Shown: positions 9,525 to 18,452, counted from the stretch's first letter. The stretch is DNA of 64,000 nt from Planctomycetota bacterium (GCA_016792805.1 JAEUHX010000061.1:62001-126000), one strand, 5' to 3'. Made by a program: numbers and translations. The notes: generated from the letters alone by a model not told the origin.

Positions 9525-10472
9525 TCAGCGGCTCCAGCGGCTTTCGCCCGATGGCGAGGGCTCATAGCCGCGCGGCGGCTCGGCGCGCGCGCCGAGGGGT
9601 GGGATCGCACTTTCGCGTCCGAGAGCCCACAGAACGCCCTGCACCGCGAGACGCCGCATCGAAAGCTCGCGAAAATCGTAAGGATGCCCGAGCGTCGTAA
9701 AGAATACGCGCGCGCGGCTACCGTTCTGAGATTTGTAGCTTCGAGTCCAGGCCACGGGCTGAGTCTTCGGGAACCTCGGATCATTGGCATACGAAGTCTT
9801 GCGCGCCGTCCCATGGGCGAGCACTTCGATGTCGTCCCCGGCGATCCGATCGCCGCCGCCCTGCACATGATAGAGCCATGAGTATGCCTCGAAGGGAGCG
9901 ACACCGCGCAGGATCGGGTGATCGCTCGTGGCCGGAGCTACGGCCGTCAGCCGTTCCAGGTTATCCCCAAAATGGCCGTGGTGCGTGATCCAGTGTGTGC
10001 CAAATACTTGATCATGCCAACTGTGTGCCACTTCAGCGAGCGGAGAGGTATCGGGGTAAGCGAACGCGTGCGTCGATGTGCGGAACCCGACAACTGGACG
10101 CCCTCGATTCGTGTGTCCGAGAACGGCCGCAAGCTCTTGTTCGGGGAGCGCCCGAAATCTCAAGAAAACGACGAGAACGTCTGCGGAAGCGATCGCCTCG
10201 AGCCCATCGAGGTGATCGGCTCGGTCGGGCGCAATCTCGCCCAACTCATTGCGCGCAAAGCAGAGAGAAGTGCGATACCCAAATTCGCTCTCCAGAATCG
10301 ATGCCAGCATCGGCATCGATTCCTCGCTGCGGTATTCGTGGTCACCAATTAAGAAAACAGCGTGCGGAGCCGGAGCTGCACGATGGTCGGCGGTTGCGCA
10401 ACCGATCATGGAGACGGCAGCCGCCACAGCGGTCGCCCCCATCCGAAGAGCCCGCTGTGCTGCATGGGTCAT
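9525..10472 (-). CDS. ThuA-like domain lipoprotein
   Basis: A 315-residue protein with a ThuA-type (class I glutamine amidotransferase-like) fold, as in proteins implicated in sugar use. The N-terminus is a signal peptide ending in a lipobox-like SMIGC, so the mature protein probably starts at Cys25 and is membrane-anchored. Fold markers include FLIGDHEYRSEESMPML, SADVLVVFLRFRALP, RPVVGFRTSTHAFAYP, and a C-terminal VFFTTLGHPYDFRE that is typical of ThuA proteins (the histidine after the strand VFFTTLG). Its ATG overlaps the stop of the upstream NACHT gene in an ATGA, so the two are probably translated together; this pairing is unusual. The C-terminal ~25 residues are disordered. The molecular target is unknown. 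Confidence 0.82.
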   Translation of the reverse strand: MTHAAQRALRMGATAVAAAVSMIGCATADHRAAPAPHAVFLIGDHEYRSEESMPMLASILESEFGYRTSLCFARNELGEIAPDRADHLDGLEAIASADVLVVFLRFRALPEQELAAVLGHTNRGRPVVGFRTSTHAFAYPDTSPLAEVAHSWHDQVFGTHWITHHGHFGDNLERLTAVAPATSDHPILRGVAPFEAYSWLYHVQGGGDRIAGDDIEVLAHGTARKTSYANDPRFPKTQPVAWTRSYKSQNGSRARVFFTTLGHPYDFRELSMRRLAVQGVLWALGRESAIPPLGARAEPPRGYEPSPSGESRWSR

Positions 10473-12766
10473 AGCTGGTGATCGGCGGACGCGCTCGTCT
10501 CGGCCCTTCGAGGCTCCGCTTCCGGAATCCGGCGCGCGCGTGCAATCTCGGCGGCGCGCTGCGCCACCTTTTCAGGGAACGGCATGTTCTTCAGGGACTC
10601 GCCGCGCCCCTTCGCAAGGACGCGCGCGACCGCGCGAGCAAGAAAGTACTCTTGGATCGCGGGATGCACAAATCGGACGGCGCCGGCCTCGTCGCGCGCC
10701 AGGAGAGACGAAGACCGCAGATCGTGAACGGCGCTCTGTAGGGTTGCGAGTGTTGCATTGGGGAGAAGGCGCCGAACTGCCTTTGCGGCGCAGGACTCGA
10801 GCTCGTCGGCGCGAATAGTAGACGAGCGCTGCTTCCATAGCGCTGCTGCAACGGCCTCGAGGGCGCGCCGTTTTGCGGCCGTCGACAGCAGGCCGCGCTG
10901 GCGATCTCGGTCGAGCCATTCCTCGGCGAGCCGTTCGATCTGCTCCGTGGGTGCAAGTCCGTCGAGTGCCGCAAATTTCTGTAAGAAACCCGGCCGCGCT
11001 GCGAGCTCTGCCAGAGCGCCCTTGGCCGCTGGGGTTCCCTTGCGGCCAGCGCGGCGCCAGGCGCTTGCGGCCCGGCGAGCTTCAAAGGGCTCCAGCTCCA
11101 GCACGAGCGCGTTGGGGAACGCCTCGCGCACGCTCGCATCGGAGTCGAAGGCTTCTTTCCGGCAAGTAATCATCACTTTTCCGCGTCCGCGCCCCAGAAT
11201 CGCGAGTTCGCCCCAGAGCGCTGCCGAGCGCGGTCCGTCGAGCGACGCGGCAAGGCGGTCCGCGCCGTCGAGAATGAGTATCGTTTGGCCGGCAACGGTT
11301 GCCCGCACGAGCGCGTCGACTCCGGAATCGGCCTCGCCCGCGCGGCGAAGCCAGTGGCGCAGGATCTGTTGAACCGAGAGCTCGGGAGCCGAAGCCGCGA
11401 GCGGAATCGTTCCAACGTCGGCGTAGGCGCCGATGCGACCCCGCAGAGGATATGTATGGAGTGAGCTTGCAAATCGCCGCGCGAGAAAGGTCTTTCCGCT
11501 GCCGGCCTCGCCGAGCACGACCGCCACACCCGGCGCCGCGTCCGACTCGGCCCAGCGCCGCAGCGCGCCCAGGGCATGCTGAGCCGCCGGGCGTGCTTCC
11601 CTTGCGGGCTCCGGCGCGCGTGCAGCCGCCGCCTGCGCGGGCGCGCCCGCTGCGGCAGAGTCCTCAGAACGGCCCGGCTCCAGCGCCCTCAGGAGCAGCG
11701 CGGAGTCCTGCAACACGTTGCGCGCATTCGCCGAGACCACAGAACGCGAATGCAACATCTCGAGCTTCGCGCGCAGAAGCACGTCGAGTCGGATCTCGCC
11801 GCGCAGAACGGCGCGCAAGTCGCCGCCGTCGACAAAGCAGAAGCGCGGCTCTCGCCCTTCTGTCATCCAGTGGAGCGCATCGCCGGAGAAACCGAACGCA
11901 GATACAAAGAATCCTCCCGCCGCATCCGCCCGCTTGGTCACCCGTTCGTGAAACGGCGCCAGCTGGTCGGGGCCCGCGCCCGCCAGAACTCGCTTTACAT
12001 CGAACAGATAGCGTTCGCCGTCGAGGAGGAGACTCGGGTCGTCCTCCGAGCCGCGCCGGTCAATCTGTGTCGTAGTAACAATTCCGGATTCCTTGCAGAG
12101 CTTGGCGAACCATTGCTCGAAGCGCTGCGCGCGCTTGGGATCGAGGTGCGCGCTCAGGACGGCTCCAAACTCCTTCTCAAGCTCCGCCATGGGCCTTCCT
12201 TTCCAGGGGCCGCCTGTCGCGGTCGGCGCCGAAGGGGGCGCCTTCCGGGATGGAGCCTCCGCTCCGGGCAGAAGCGAACTTCTCACGCTCCAGGCGATTG
12301 CGCGAGGTGCCACGAATGTCGCAGCCGCGTACGCGTCGCTGGGCGGAGGCGCACCGATCGCTGCGAGCCTCCGCAGCAACTCCACATCCGTCGACGTGTG
12401 GCCGCCGAGGCGCACCTCGATTCGTTTGCGCGCGATCGGCGTGCTCGGTTTCTCGCCGACGGCGTCCGTGATGCGCAGCGTCCGAGCGGTAGCGTCCCCT
12501 GCCTTCGCCCGTTCGCGGTCGATCCGTTCTGCCGCGGCATGGACGCGTTGTCGCAGCTGGCGCAGGTAGGCCGGTCGATGGGCCGCGGCCACGTCGCCGA
12601 AGACCGCCGGCAGGATGGTCGCCAGCGAAGCCTGGCGATGGGCATCGAGAAGTTCCACAAGGCGTCCCAGCCGCTCGGCATCTCGCTGCGTGAGCCTGGG
12701 GAGGAGTTCCTCCACCGCCGATGCGATCTCAGCCGGAACTCGAGGCGGATGCGTGTCGTGCGCCAT
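10469..12766 (-). CDS. Mrr-like nuclease fused to NACHT/STAND NTPase (candidate defence effector)
   Basis: A 765-residue multidomain protein. Residues 1-190 are helical and unassigned. About 205-335 looks like a PD-(D/E)xK Mrr-type endonuclease: RFEQWFAKLCKESGI, then Asp243 and the pair Asp256-x-Lys258 in RYLFDVKRV. A low-complexity Ala/Pro linker (365-395) leads to a NACHT-type NTPase with P-loop GEAGSGKT (419-426), Walker B ILILDGADR (496-504), sensor VMITCRKEAF, and the winged-helix end RFVHPAIQEYFLARAV (698-713) typical of NACHT proteins. There is no long C-terminal repeat sensor. This matches the architecture of bacterial NACHT and Avs-type anti-phage proteins, in which sensing triggers DNA cleavage; that role is inferred. 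It overlaps the downstream ThuA-like lipoprotein gene by ATGA. Confidence 0.85.
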   Translation of the reverse strand: MAHDTHPPRVPAEIASAVEELLPRLTQRDAERLGRLVELLDAHRQASLATILPAVFGDVAAAHRPAYLRQLRQRVHAAAERIDRERAKAGDATARTLRITDAVGEKPSTPIARKRIEVRLGGHTSTDVELLRRLAAIGAPPPSDAYAAATFVAPRAIAWSVRSSLLPGAEAPSRKAPPSAPTATGGPWKGRPMAELEKEFGAVLSAHLDPKRAQRFEQWFAKLCKESGIVTTTQIDRRGSEDDPSLLLDGERYLFDVKRVLAGAGPDQLAPFHERVTKRADAAGGFFVSAFGFSGDALHWMTEGREPRFCFVDGGDLRAVLRGEIRLDVLLRAKLEMLHSRSVVSANARNVLQDSALLLRALEPGRSEDSAAAGAPAQAAAARAPEPAREARPAAQHALGALRRWAESDAAPGVAVVLGEAGSGKTFLARRFASSLHTYPLRGRIGAYADVGTIPLAASAPELSVQQILRHWLRRAGEADSGVDALVRATVAGQTILILDGADRLAASLDGPRSAALWGELAILGRGRGKVMITCRKEAFDSDASVREAFPNALVLELEPFEARRAASAWRRAGRKGTPAAKGALAELAARPGFLQKFAALDGLAPTEQIERLAEEWLDRDRQRGLLSTAAKRRALEAVAAALWKQRSSTIRADELESCAAKAVRRLLPNATLATLQSAVHDLRSSSLLARDEAGAVRFVHPAIQEYFLARAVARVLAKGRGESLKNMPFPEKVAQRAAEIARARRIPEAEPRRAETSASADHQL

Positions 12767-12934
12767 AGGCGCTACCTACGCGTATTGCGCCGGCGATTTC
12801 AAGCTCCGCGAAACGGCCGCTGTCGCGTCGGCGCAGCTTCCGCCAAACGGGGCCCCTCCGGGTCGCGTAGGCCCCGCGTGTTGCTCCGTCCACGCCGAGT
12901 GGCGTGCTCCGGCGCACCACATGAGGGAAACCCG

Positions 12935-13414
12935 ATGATTCGCAAGCTCGCTCCTCTCGCCGCTGTCGCGTTCCTATTCGTCGCCTCTGCTCCCGCGGCT
13001 CGTGCCTGTGACGACAATTCGGACACCGTGGTCGCGAAGCTCCAGAAGCTCGATCTCACGACGGAGCAATTGAATCAGATCTTCGCCTACCGGAAGGCGC
13101 ACGAGGATTTCATCGTGAAGTCACATCGCGACGGCTCCGGCTGCCTCGCGCACGAGCGGAATGCGGTCGTGTTCGAGAAGCAGGCTGTCGGAATTTTGAA
13201 CGATGCACAGTTCAAGAAGTACGCCGGGCGCGAGCGCAATGAGACGGAGTCGCTGCGCTATCAGAATTACCTCCTGAAGGCCGAGATCGAAAAGCTCAAG
13301 AAAGAGCTGGAATTGCTGAAGTCGCAGACGGAAGCAAAGAAGACCGAGGCGAAGTCTACAGAAGCTCCCGCGAAGAAGGAGGAGTGCTGCGAGGAGAAGA
13401 AGAAGTCGGTCTGA
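12935..13414 (+). CDS. secreted LTxxQ-like coiled-coil protein
   Basis: A 159-residue exported protein of unknown function. The signal peptide is clear (MIRKLAPLAAVAFLFVASAP followed by AARAC). The mature part begins with a helical segment carrying LTTEQLNQIF and later ILNDAQFKKY, which resembles the LTxxQ motifs of CpxP/Spy-like periplasmic proteins. It is followed by a heptad-like coiled coil (~105-135) and a Lys/Glu-rich tail ending in paired cysteines (ECCEEKKKSV). The ATG at 12935 has GAGGGA about 8 bases upstream. It is divergent from the NACHT gene and is followed by a strong hairpin at 13496. A periplasmic stress or metal-related role is only a guess from the LTxxQ resemblance. Confidence 0.8.
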   Translation: MIRKLAPLAAVAFLFVASAPAARACDDNSDTVVAKLQKLDLTTEQLNQIFAYRKAHEDFIVKSHRDGSGCLAHERNAVVFEKQAVGILNDAQFKKYAGRERNETESLRYQNYLLKAEIEKLKKELELLKSQTEAKKTEAKSTEAPAKKEECCEEKKKSV

Positions 13415-13495
13415 GCTCTCCAAGTTTCGAGCGCGTCGGAAGTCTGATGGCCGAAGCTCGGCCGCGGACGGCCCGCGACGCTCGATGGGGTCGCT

Positions 13496-13550
13496 GCGTG
13501 GGATTCGCCTCGGCGCATTGCGTCGAGCCGAATCCCACGCGCGTTTTGTG
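13496..13550 (+). terminator. long hairpin, probable terminator between convergent genes
   Basis: Bases 13496-13540 fold into a 45-base hairpin: 12 perfect pairs (arm GCGTGGGATTCG), one mismatch, then 9 more pairs including one G-T, around a single-base centre. GCGTTTTGTG follows at 13541-13550. It lies between the end of the secreted protein gene (13414) and the end of the acetyltransferase gene on the other strand (13623), so it may stop transcription from both sides. The T-run is weak, so a processed RNA structure or a repeat is also possible. Confidence 0.55.
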
Positions 13551-13622
13551 AACTCCCGGAGAGGCGTGCCTCAACAGGGCTCGCCCGCGGGCAGTTCGTG
13601 GAAGACCACAAAACTGATCTCG

Positions 13623-14219
13623 TTACTTTCGGACGGGCTCGCGCCACATCGGGATCATCGGCGGCGAGCTCCCGGCTTGGATCCGCCCGCGGACCACGAA
13701 TCCAAACCGCTCATAGAGCGGAACGTTGCGCGGATTGGACGACTCGAGATAGGCGGGGAGCCGCTCGGCGTCGCAGCGCGCCACAGCGTGGAACAGCAGG
13801 GCTGAGCCGATTCCGCGCCCCTGTTGCTCCGGCGGCACGCCGATCAGCGGTAGATACCAATGGGGCTCCGTCGGATGCGCCCGCGCCATCTCCTCGAAGA
13901 GGGCGGCGAGATCCGGCACCCGCGATGGCTCCACGGTCGTCTCCATCTGTGCACTCATCTGATCGCCGTCCGGTTCCACACCCGGCGGAAGCCACAGCGC
14001 GGCGCCGCCGATATCCAACAAATCTGCCGAACCGAACGCAAAGGCCCGGCCGCCAAAGGCGCTGGCGAACTGTGGGAATCGCGCCCGATAGTCGGATTCC
14101 TTGGGCCAGACCCAGCGCGCCACCGGATCAGCGGCGAATGCGTCGGTCAAGAGCTGGATCACGCGTTCGCGGTCTTCGCGCTGTGCCGCGCGGACCGAAT
14201 CCATGGAGGTTGTTCTCAT
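13623..14219 (-). CDS. GNAT-family N-acetyltransferase
   Basis: A 198-residue acetyl-CoA-dependent acetyltransferase of the GNAT superfamily. The core acetyl-CoA-binding motif A is IGVPPEQQGRGIGSALL, preceded by the beta-4 strand HWYLPLI, and motif B reads PAYLESSNPRNVPLYERFGF. The substrate cannot be predicted. The start ATG overlaps the stop of the upstream fatty-acid hydroxylase-like gene (ATGA), so the two form an operon. The arrangement hints at modification of a lipid or amine made by the upstream enzyme, but that is inference only. Confidence 0.88.
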   Translation of the reverse strand: MRTTSMDSVRAAQREDRERVIQLLTDAFAADPVARWVWPKESDYRARFPQFASAFGGRAFAFGSADLLDIGGAALWLPPGVEPDGDQMSAQMETTVEPSRVPDLAALFEEMARAHPTEPHWYLPLIGVPPEQQGRGIGSALLFHAVARCDAERLPAYLESSNPRNVPLYERFGFVVRGRIQAGSSPPMIPMWREPVRK

Positions 14220-15016
14220 CGCACCACCTCCATCCGCCGCGAGAGCGGGCTCCAGATGGGTCGCGGTGAATTGGAAACGTCGCGGCCTGCGAGCATCGCC
14301 ACGATCTGTGAAGACGCGCCATCCCAGAACCCTGTTGGACCCTCGTACGACTCGGGGTTGCGGTAGGTGCCGAAGATCATGTCGAAAAGTGCAATATCAC
14401 CATAATTCTGGGCGTGGGATCCGCGCGCGTGGTGCAGCGCGTGGGCCTCCGGCCGCTGAATCACCCATCCGAGCGCCCTTGGGGTTCGAATATTGGTGTG
14501 CTGGAAAAGGCTGCATGCCGTTACCGCCACAGACGCGATCACCGCCGCCGTCGCCGTGACGCCGAGAATTCCCACGAGCGAGAGGCTCGTCACCAGGCTG
14601 AAACCCGCCACGTCCAGCGGGTGCCCGTAAAGCGCGCCAATCACGTCCATTCGCTCGATGCTGTGGTGCATCTGATGGAACCAACGCCACAGGAAGTCGA
14701 ATCGGTGCATCGCGCGATGCCATATATAGACAATAAACTGATACAGCAGGAAGCCCGTCACGGCGCCGCCCAGATCTCCGAGCGCGCGCGAATCGAGGAG
14801 CCGGTGCTCGGAAAGCCACTCATCCCACAATAGCGGCGCCGAAGAGGAGATCATGATCCCGACCAGGAGCGCGGCCACGCCCTTGACGTGCCACCATGGA
14901 ACGTTCGGAAGCTTGCGCCGAGGCGCAAGCGCCTCGAGCGCCGCAAGAGCGGCGAAAAGCGCCAAAATGCCGAGCGTCGGCGGCGCGGAGAAAAGTGCAG
15001 CGAGGTACTCGAGCAT
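14216..15016 (-). CDS. fatty-acid hydroxylase / sterol desaturase-like membrane enzyme
   Basis: A 266-residue integral membrane di-iron hydroxylase of the fatty acid hydroxylase superfamily. The histidine clusters that bind the two irons are visible in order: HRAMHR, HQMHHS and HALHHARGSH, with further His in FQHTNI. Four or more hydrophobic helices surround them. The ATG at 15016 (MLEYLAALFSAPP) was preferred over the more upstream in-frame start because it begins directly at the first membrane helix; the extra 34 residues are Arg-rich and unlike the family. It is translationally coupled to the GNAT gene. It probably hydroxylates a lipid or carotenoid in the membrane. Confidence 0.88.
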   Translation of the reverse strand: MLEYLAALFSAPPTLGILALFAALAALEALAPRRKLPNVPWWHVKGVAALLVGIMISSSAPLLWDEWLSEHRLLDSRALGDLGGAVTGFLLYQFIVYIWHRAMHRFDFLWRWFHQMHHSIERMDVIGALYGHPLDVAGFSLVTSLSLVGILGVTATAAVIASVAVTACSLFQHTNIRTPRALGWVIQRPEAHALHHARGSHAQNYGDIALFDMIFGTYRNPESYEGPTGFWDGASSQIVAMLAGRDVSNSPRPIWSPLSRRMEVVR

Positions 15017-15149
15017 GGTCTGTCTCAGCGAAAAGCGGCGCGCACCAGCGCGCGCCGCCGAGACAGGCGTGAGGAGCGGCCTCACGTCGTGAGTTCGGGG
15101 GCTCGCCCTGCGGCACACACGCCCTCCGCGAAGCCCCGGCCGCGACCCG

Positions 15150-16898
15150 CTACACCTCCCAGGCGATCGGCTGCTCCGGTCGGTACTCGCAGAGAAGCCC
15201 TGTGCGAATGGAGTTCTCGAGGTGCTGTCCGAGGCGCGGGTGGGCCGCTGCGATGCGCCTCACGGCGCTGCGGATTCGCCACGTCACCGCCGTTCGCGCG
15301 CGTTCGCCAGCGTCGCCGAGCTTGCGCGAGCGGCCGCCGAGCCCGAGCGCCCCTGCCAGCGCCTCAGTCAGGCGCTCGAGCTCCTCCTGGGCGCGCTCCT
15401 CGCGTGCGGCGCTTCCGAGCGACCGCGCCTCCTCGAGCTCCTCGCTCAGCTCTTCGATGCGGTTTCGAATGGTGCGTTTCGCTTCGGCGTCGAGCACCGC
15501 CGCTGAGCCGCTTTCCGCAGGCGCGCCCGCGAGCTCGAGACAATGCACCGGTTTCCGCGGAGATGCCAATAATCGCGACAAGTCATGGAAGCCCTTCACT
15601 CCGAGCAGGCGCGCGCCGCGGCCATCGAATTCGAGAGTCCACAGATTGCCTTCGCATCGGAACACATTTCCTGCCGCCGGGAGCTCCGCGGGACGCAGCT
15701 CCGCGGCGCGCGGCGCGGACCCCTGCGGGAGCCCTGCGCGAATGAGCCCATCGCGCAAACGCCGCGTGTCCTCCTCGCGGCGCATCGGATTCACCTGCAG
15801 AATCCACTCGAGCGCTTCGCCCGGCTCAGGCTCCCGACCGAAGACCACTTTTCCTCGATACTCCTCCCAGAATGCTGCCAGCGCGCGGCGCGCCTCATCG
15901 GCCTCGCCGAGCATCGCGGCCGCGGCGGCTGTCACCGCCGGCAGATCCACAAGAGATCGCCCGACGCGCACGCCGGCACGGAGCGCATCGCGCCACTCGC
16001 CGCGCAGGAAGTGAGACCACAAAAGCGGCGCGTAGTACCAATCGCCATGGCGCGGATTCGATTGGATCGCGCGGCGCGCGATCTCGAGCGAACGGTTCGT
16101 GTCGCCGAGGAATGCGAGCCAGATGGCGGCATGGACGGCCACATCGGTTTCATAGGGATTCAAAGATAGCGCCCGCTCGATACTCGCTTCGGCGCGGTCG
16201 AACTCTCGCCGGTAGAGCCGAACACGCGCGAGCACGATGTGGACCCACGCATCGCCGTCGTCGAGCGCCACCGCGCGTTCCGCGTGGGCGCGGGCCTCCT
16301 GCTCGCTCTCACTCCACAAATGCCACGATTGGCAGCTCCAGTCGTTATAGTAGGAAAGGCTGATTCCCGCGTAGGCGCGGGAAAATTGAGGGTCGATCTC
16401 GAGGGCGCGTTGGAAGAGGGAGCGCGCCTCCATATCGGCTTCGACGCTTCCTTGCTCGAGACAAGCGCGTCCGCGAAGCCACAAATCGTAGGCGGCGAGA
16501 CTCGTCACCGGCGCACGCCGCGCCACTGCGAGGCGCGCCTGGTCGAGGGTCGCTGCGAGAGCTCGCGCGACGGAGCCCGCGATCGCCGACTGCACTTCGA
16601 AGGGGGCGCGGCTCTGCGCGTCGTAACGCTCGGCCCAGAGTGCGCGGCCGGACGCGACCTCCAGCAGCCTCGCATGGACCGCGACGCCGCTCGGCGTGCG
16701 GCGCACGCTTCCGAGCAACTCGTGTCCGTGGGGCGGCTCCGAGCCCGAAGCGGCTGGCGCGAAGACATCCAGCGCCCGAAAGCGCGCCAGCTCCGTAATG
16801 AGGTCCTCCTGGAGCCCCTGCGCGAAGTACGCAAGGTCTTCCTCCGGCGACAGGTCGTCGAAGCGTCGAACGAGGATGGGGGTTCGGCCGGCACGCAT
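15150..16898 (-). CDS. TPR protein with TolB/FlgO-like N-terminus and regulator-type C-terminus
   Basis: About 582 residues. The N-terminus (ILVRRFDDLSPEEDLAYFAQ, then DLITELARFRALDVFAP) matches the TolB-N/FlgO-like module found beside adenylate cyclase and TPR regulators. Residues ~140-330 contain TPR-like helices (for example SLFQRALEIDPQFSRAYAGI). The last ~180 residues carry a module that also ends many large AAA/TPR transcriptional activators: NVFRCEGNLWTLEFDGRGAR, LLGVKGFHDLSRLLA, then a Glu-rich coiled coil and TAVTWRIRSAVRRIA. No DNA-binding or cyclase domain is present, so this looks like a signalling protein that lost or never had its output part. An in-frame start at 16940 is also possible; 16898 gives the cleaner N-terminus. 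It is divergent from the next gene. Confidence 0.8.
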   Translation of the reverse strand: MRAGRTPILVRRFDDLSPEEDLAYFAQGLQEDLITELARFRALDVFAPAASGSEPPHGHELLGSVRRTPSGVAVHARLLEVASGRALWAERYDAQSRAPFEVQSAIAGSVARALAATLDQARLAVARRAPVTSLAAYDLWLRGRACLEQGSVEADMEARSLFQRALEIDPQFSRAYAGISLSYYNDWSCQSWHLWSESEQEARAHAERAVALDDGDAWVHIVLARVRLYRREFDRAEASIERALSLNPYETDVAVHAAIWLAFLGDTNRSLEIARRAIQSNPRHGDWYYAPLLWSHFLRGEWRDALRAGVRVGRSLVDLPAVTAAAAAMLGEADEARRALAAFWEEYRGKVVFGREPEPGEALEWILQVNPMRREEDTRRLRDGLIRAGLPQGSAPRAAELRPAELPAAGNVFRCEGNLWTLEFDGRGARLLGVKGFHDLSRLLASPRKPVHCLELAGAPAESGSAAVLDAEAKRTIRNRIEELSEELEEARSLGSAAREERAQEELERLTEALAGALGLGGRSRKLGDAGERARTAVTWRIRSAVRRIAAAHPRLGQHLENSIRTGLLCEYRPEQPIAWEV

Positions 16899-17002
16899 GG
16901 GAATGCATCGCGAAGATGGCGGTTCGACGGCCGCGAGCAAGATGCGAATTCCGAGGTGGAACGGATCGGCGCGGGCGCGCGCGGATTCGTAGTGGCACCA
17001 TC

Positions 17003-18430
17003 ATGCCCATGCTCGCGATCGCCACACTCACGCTGCTTCTCGTCAGCCAGTCGCGGCCGGCCTCGGCGCCCGCGGGCGGCTACCTTGAGATGGCGCTCGA
17101 GGTTGCGCGGCGCGATCACCCGAAGCTCGATGAGGCATCGGTGCGCGCGGAGCTAGCTCGATGGAGCGCCGCGCTCGCGGAACGCCTCGCGAATGCGACC
17201 GATGGGAAGGCGCGTGCGCAGGCGCTTCGAGCTGTGCTCTTCGACGAGGCAAAGCTTCGATCGGTTGCCGACCTCGACTCGCCCGAAACGTTGCATATCG
17301 ACTCGGTTGTGCGATCGCGAGACGGCTATTGCCTCTCACTCTCGATTGTTGCGCTCGCGCTCGCGGAGAGCGCTGGGATGCCGCTTTTTGGCGTCGCCGC
17401 GCCGAATCACTTTTTTGTGCGATACGACGACGGACACGTGAAGCTCAATCTTGAGCTGACGCGCGGCGGCGCGATCGTTCCCGACGACGAGTATCGCGAC
17501 CGCATGGGGGGCGCCTGGAAACCGGAATCGGTCTACCTGCGGAAGCTTCGCCCGGAGGAGGTGCGCGCGTTTCTGCTTCACAACCGTGGATATGTTGCAA
17601 TGCAGCGCAAGCGCACAGCCGACGCGAAAAGTGATCTCACAGAGGCGGCACGCCTGCTGCCCGCGCTGCCCGAGGCGCACCGGAATCTAGGGGTCCTTCT
17701 CGGCGAGGCGCGCCAATGGGAGCCGGCGGCGGCGGCCTTCACTCGCGCGCTCGACCTCTATCCCGTCGACGCCGACGCCCTCGTGAACCGCGCGCTCTGC
17801 CTGCGGGAGCTCGGCCGGCTGGCGGATGCGGTGGCTGACCTCGAAGCGGCGCTCCTCGTCGATCCTGGCCGCGAGCGAGCGCGAGTGCTTCGAGCGGAGT
17901 GGCTCGACGCGACGCGCTCGAGCGATTGGAAGACGTATCAAAAAGAGGTTGTGCCGCCGCTTGACAAGCCGCCGCTCGGGCTCAAGCCGGGCATTGCGGG
18001 GCGTTACTATTCCGGCACCGCGTTTCAGAAGCTCGTGGCCGAGCGCATCGACGCAGAGCTCGATTTCGATTGGCGCAATGCCGCGCCCGTCCGGGGCGTG
18101 CCGGCCGATCGCTTCAGCGTGCGCTGGGAGGGCTGGCTGAAGGCGCCGAAGGATGGCAACTATTCCATTTTTGTGATTGCCAACGACGGGGTTCGGCTCG
18201 AGCTTGACGGCCGACGGTGGATCGACCGCTGGACCGACGCCGGCTGGCAGAATTACTACGGAACGGCCGACGCGTGGCTCGCTTCGGGTTGGCACCGCCT
18301 CCAAGTGGAAATGTACGATCAGTCGGGCGGCGCGAGGCTGCTGCTGCGCTTGGGCGTCGAGGGCCAGGAGAAGCCTCTCGATCTCGAGAAGCTACTTTTT
18401 CACATCCCGGCCGCGGCGACCGCCAAGTGA
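17003..18430 (+). CDS. exported transglutaminase-like / TPR / PA14 protein
   Basis: A 475-residue protein. A hydrophobic N-terminus (MPMLAIATLTLLLVSQSRPA) is a signal peptide. Residues ~70-160 match the SirB1/transglutaminase-like core: catalytic-type Cys110 in RDGYCLSLSIVALAL and His136 in GVAAPNHFFVRYDDG. TPR helices follow (~190-300), then a PA14-type carbohydrate-binding beta-barrel (~330-460; GIAGRYYSGTAFQKLV, WEGWLKAPKDGNYSIFVIAN, GWHRLQVEMYDQSGGARLLL). The PA14 module suggests binding to glycans at the cell surface. The combination is uncommon. The ATG at 17003 was chosen because it begins the signal peptide; upstream in-frame sequence is Arg-rich. Confidence 0.83.
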   Translation: MPMLAIATLTLLLVSQSRPASAPAGGYLEMALEVARRDHPKLDEASVRAELARWSAALAERLANATDGKARAQALRAVLFDEAKLRSVADLDSPETLHIDSVVRSRDGYCLSLSIVALALAESAGMPLFGVAAPNHFFVRYDDGHVKLNLELTRGGAIVPDDEYRDRMGGAWKPESVYLRKLRPEEVRAFLLHNRGYVAMQRKRTADAKSDLTEAARLLPALPEAHRNLGVLLGEARQWEPAAAAFTRALDLYPVDADALVNRALCLRELGRLADAVADLEAALLVDPGRERARVLRAEWLDATRSSDWKTYQKEVVPPLDKPPLGLKPGIAGRYYSGTAFQKLVAERIDAELDFDWRNAAPVRGVPADRFSVRWEGWLKAPKDGNYSIFVIANDGVRLELDGRRWIDRWTDAGWQNYYGTADAWLASGWHRLQVEMYDQSGGARLLLRLGVEGQEKPLDLEKLLFHIPAAATAK

Positions 18431-18452
18431 CGCTCAGCGCAAGGGCGAAACA

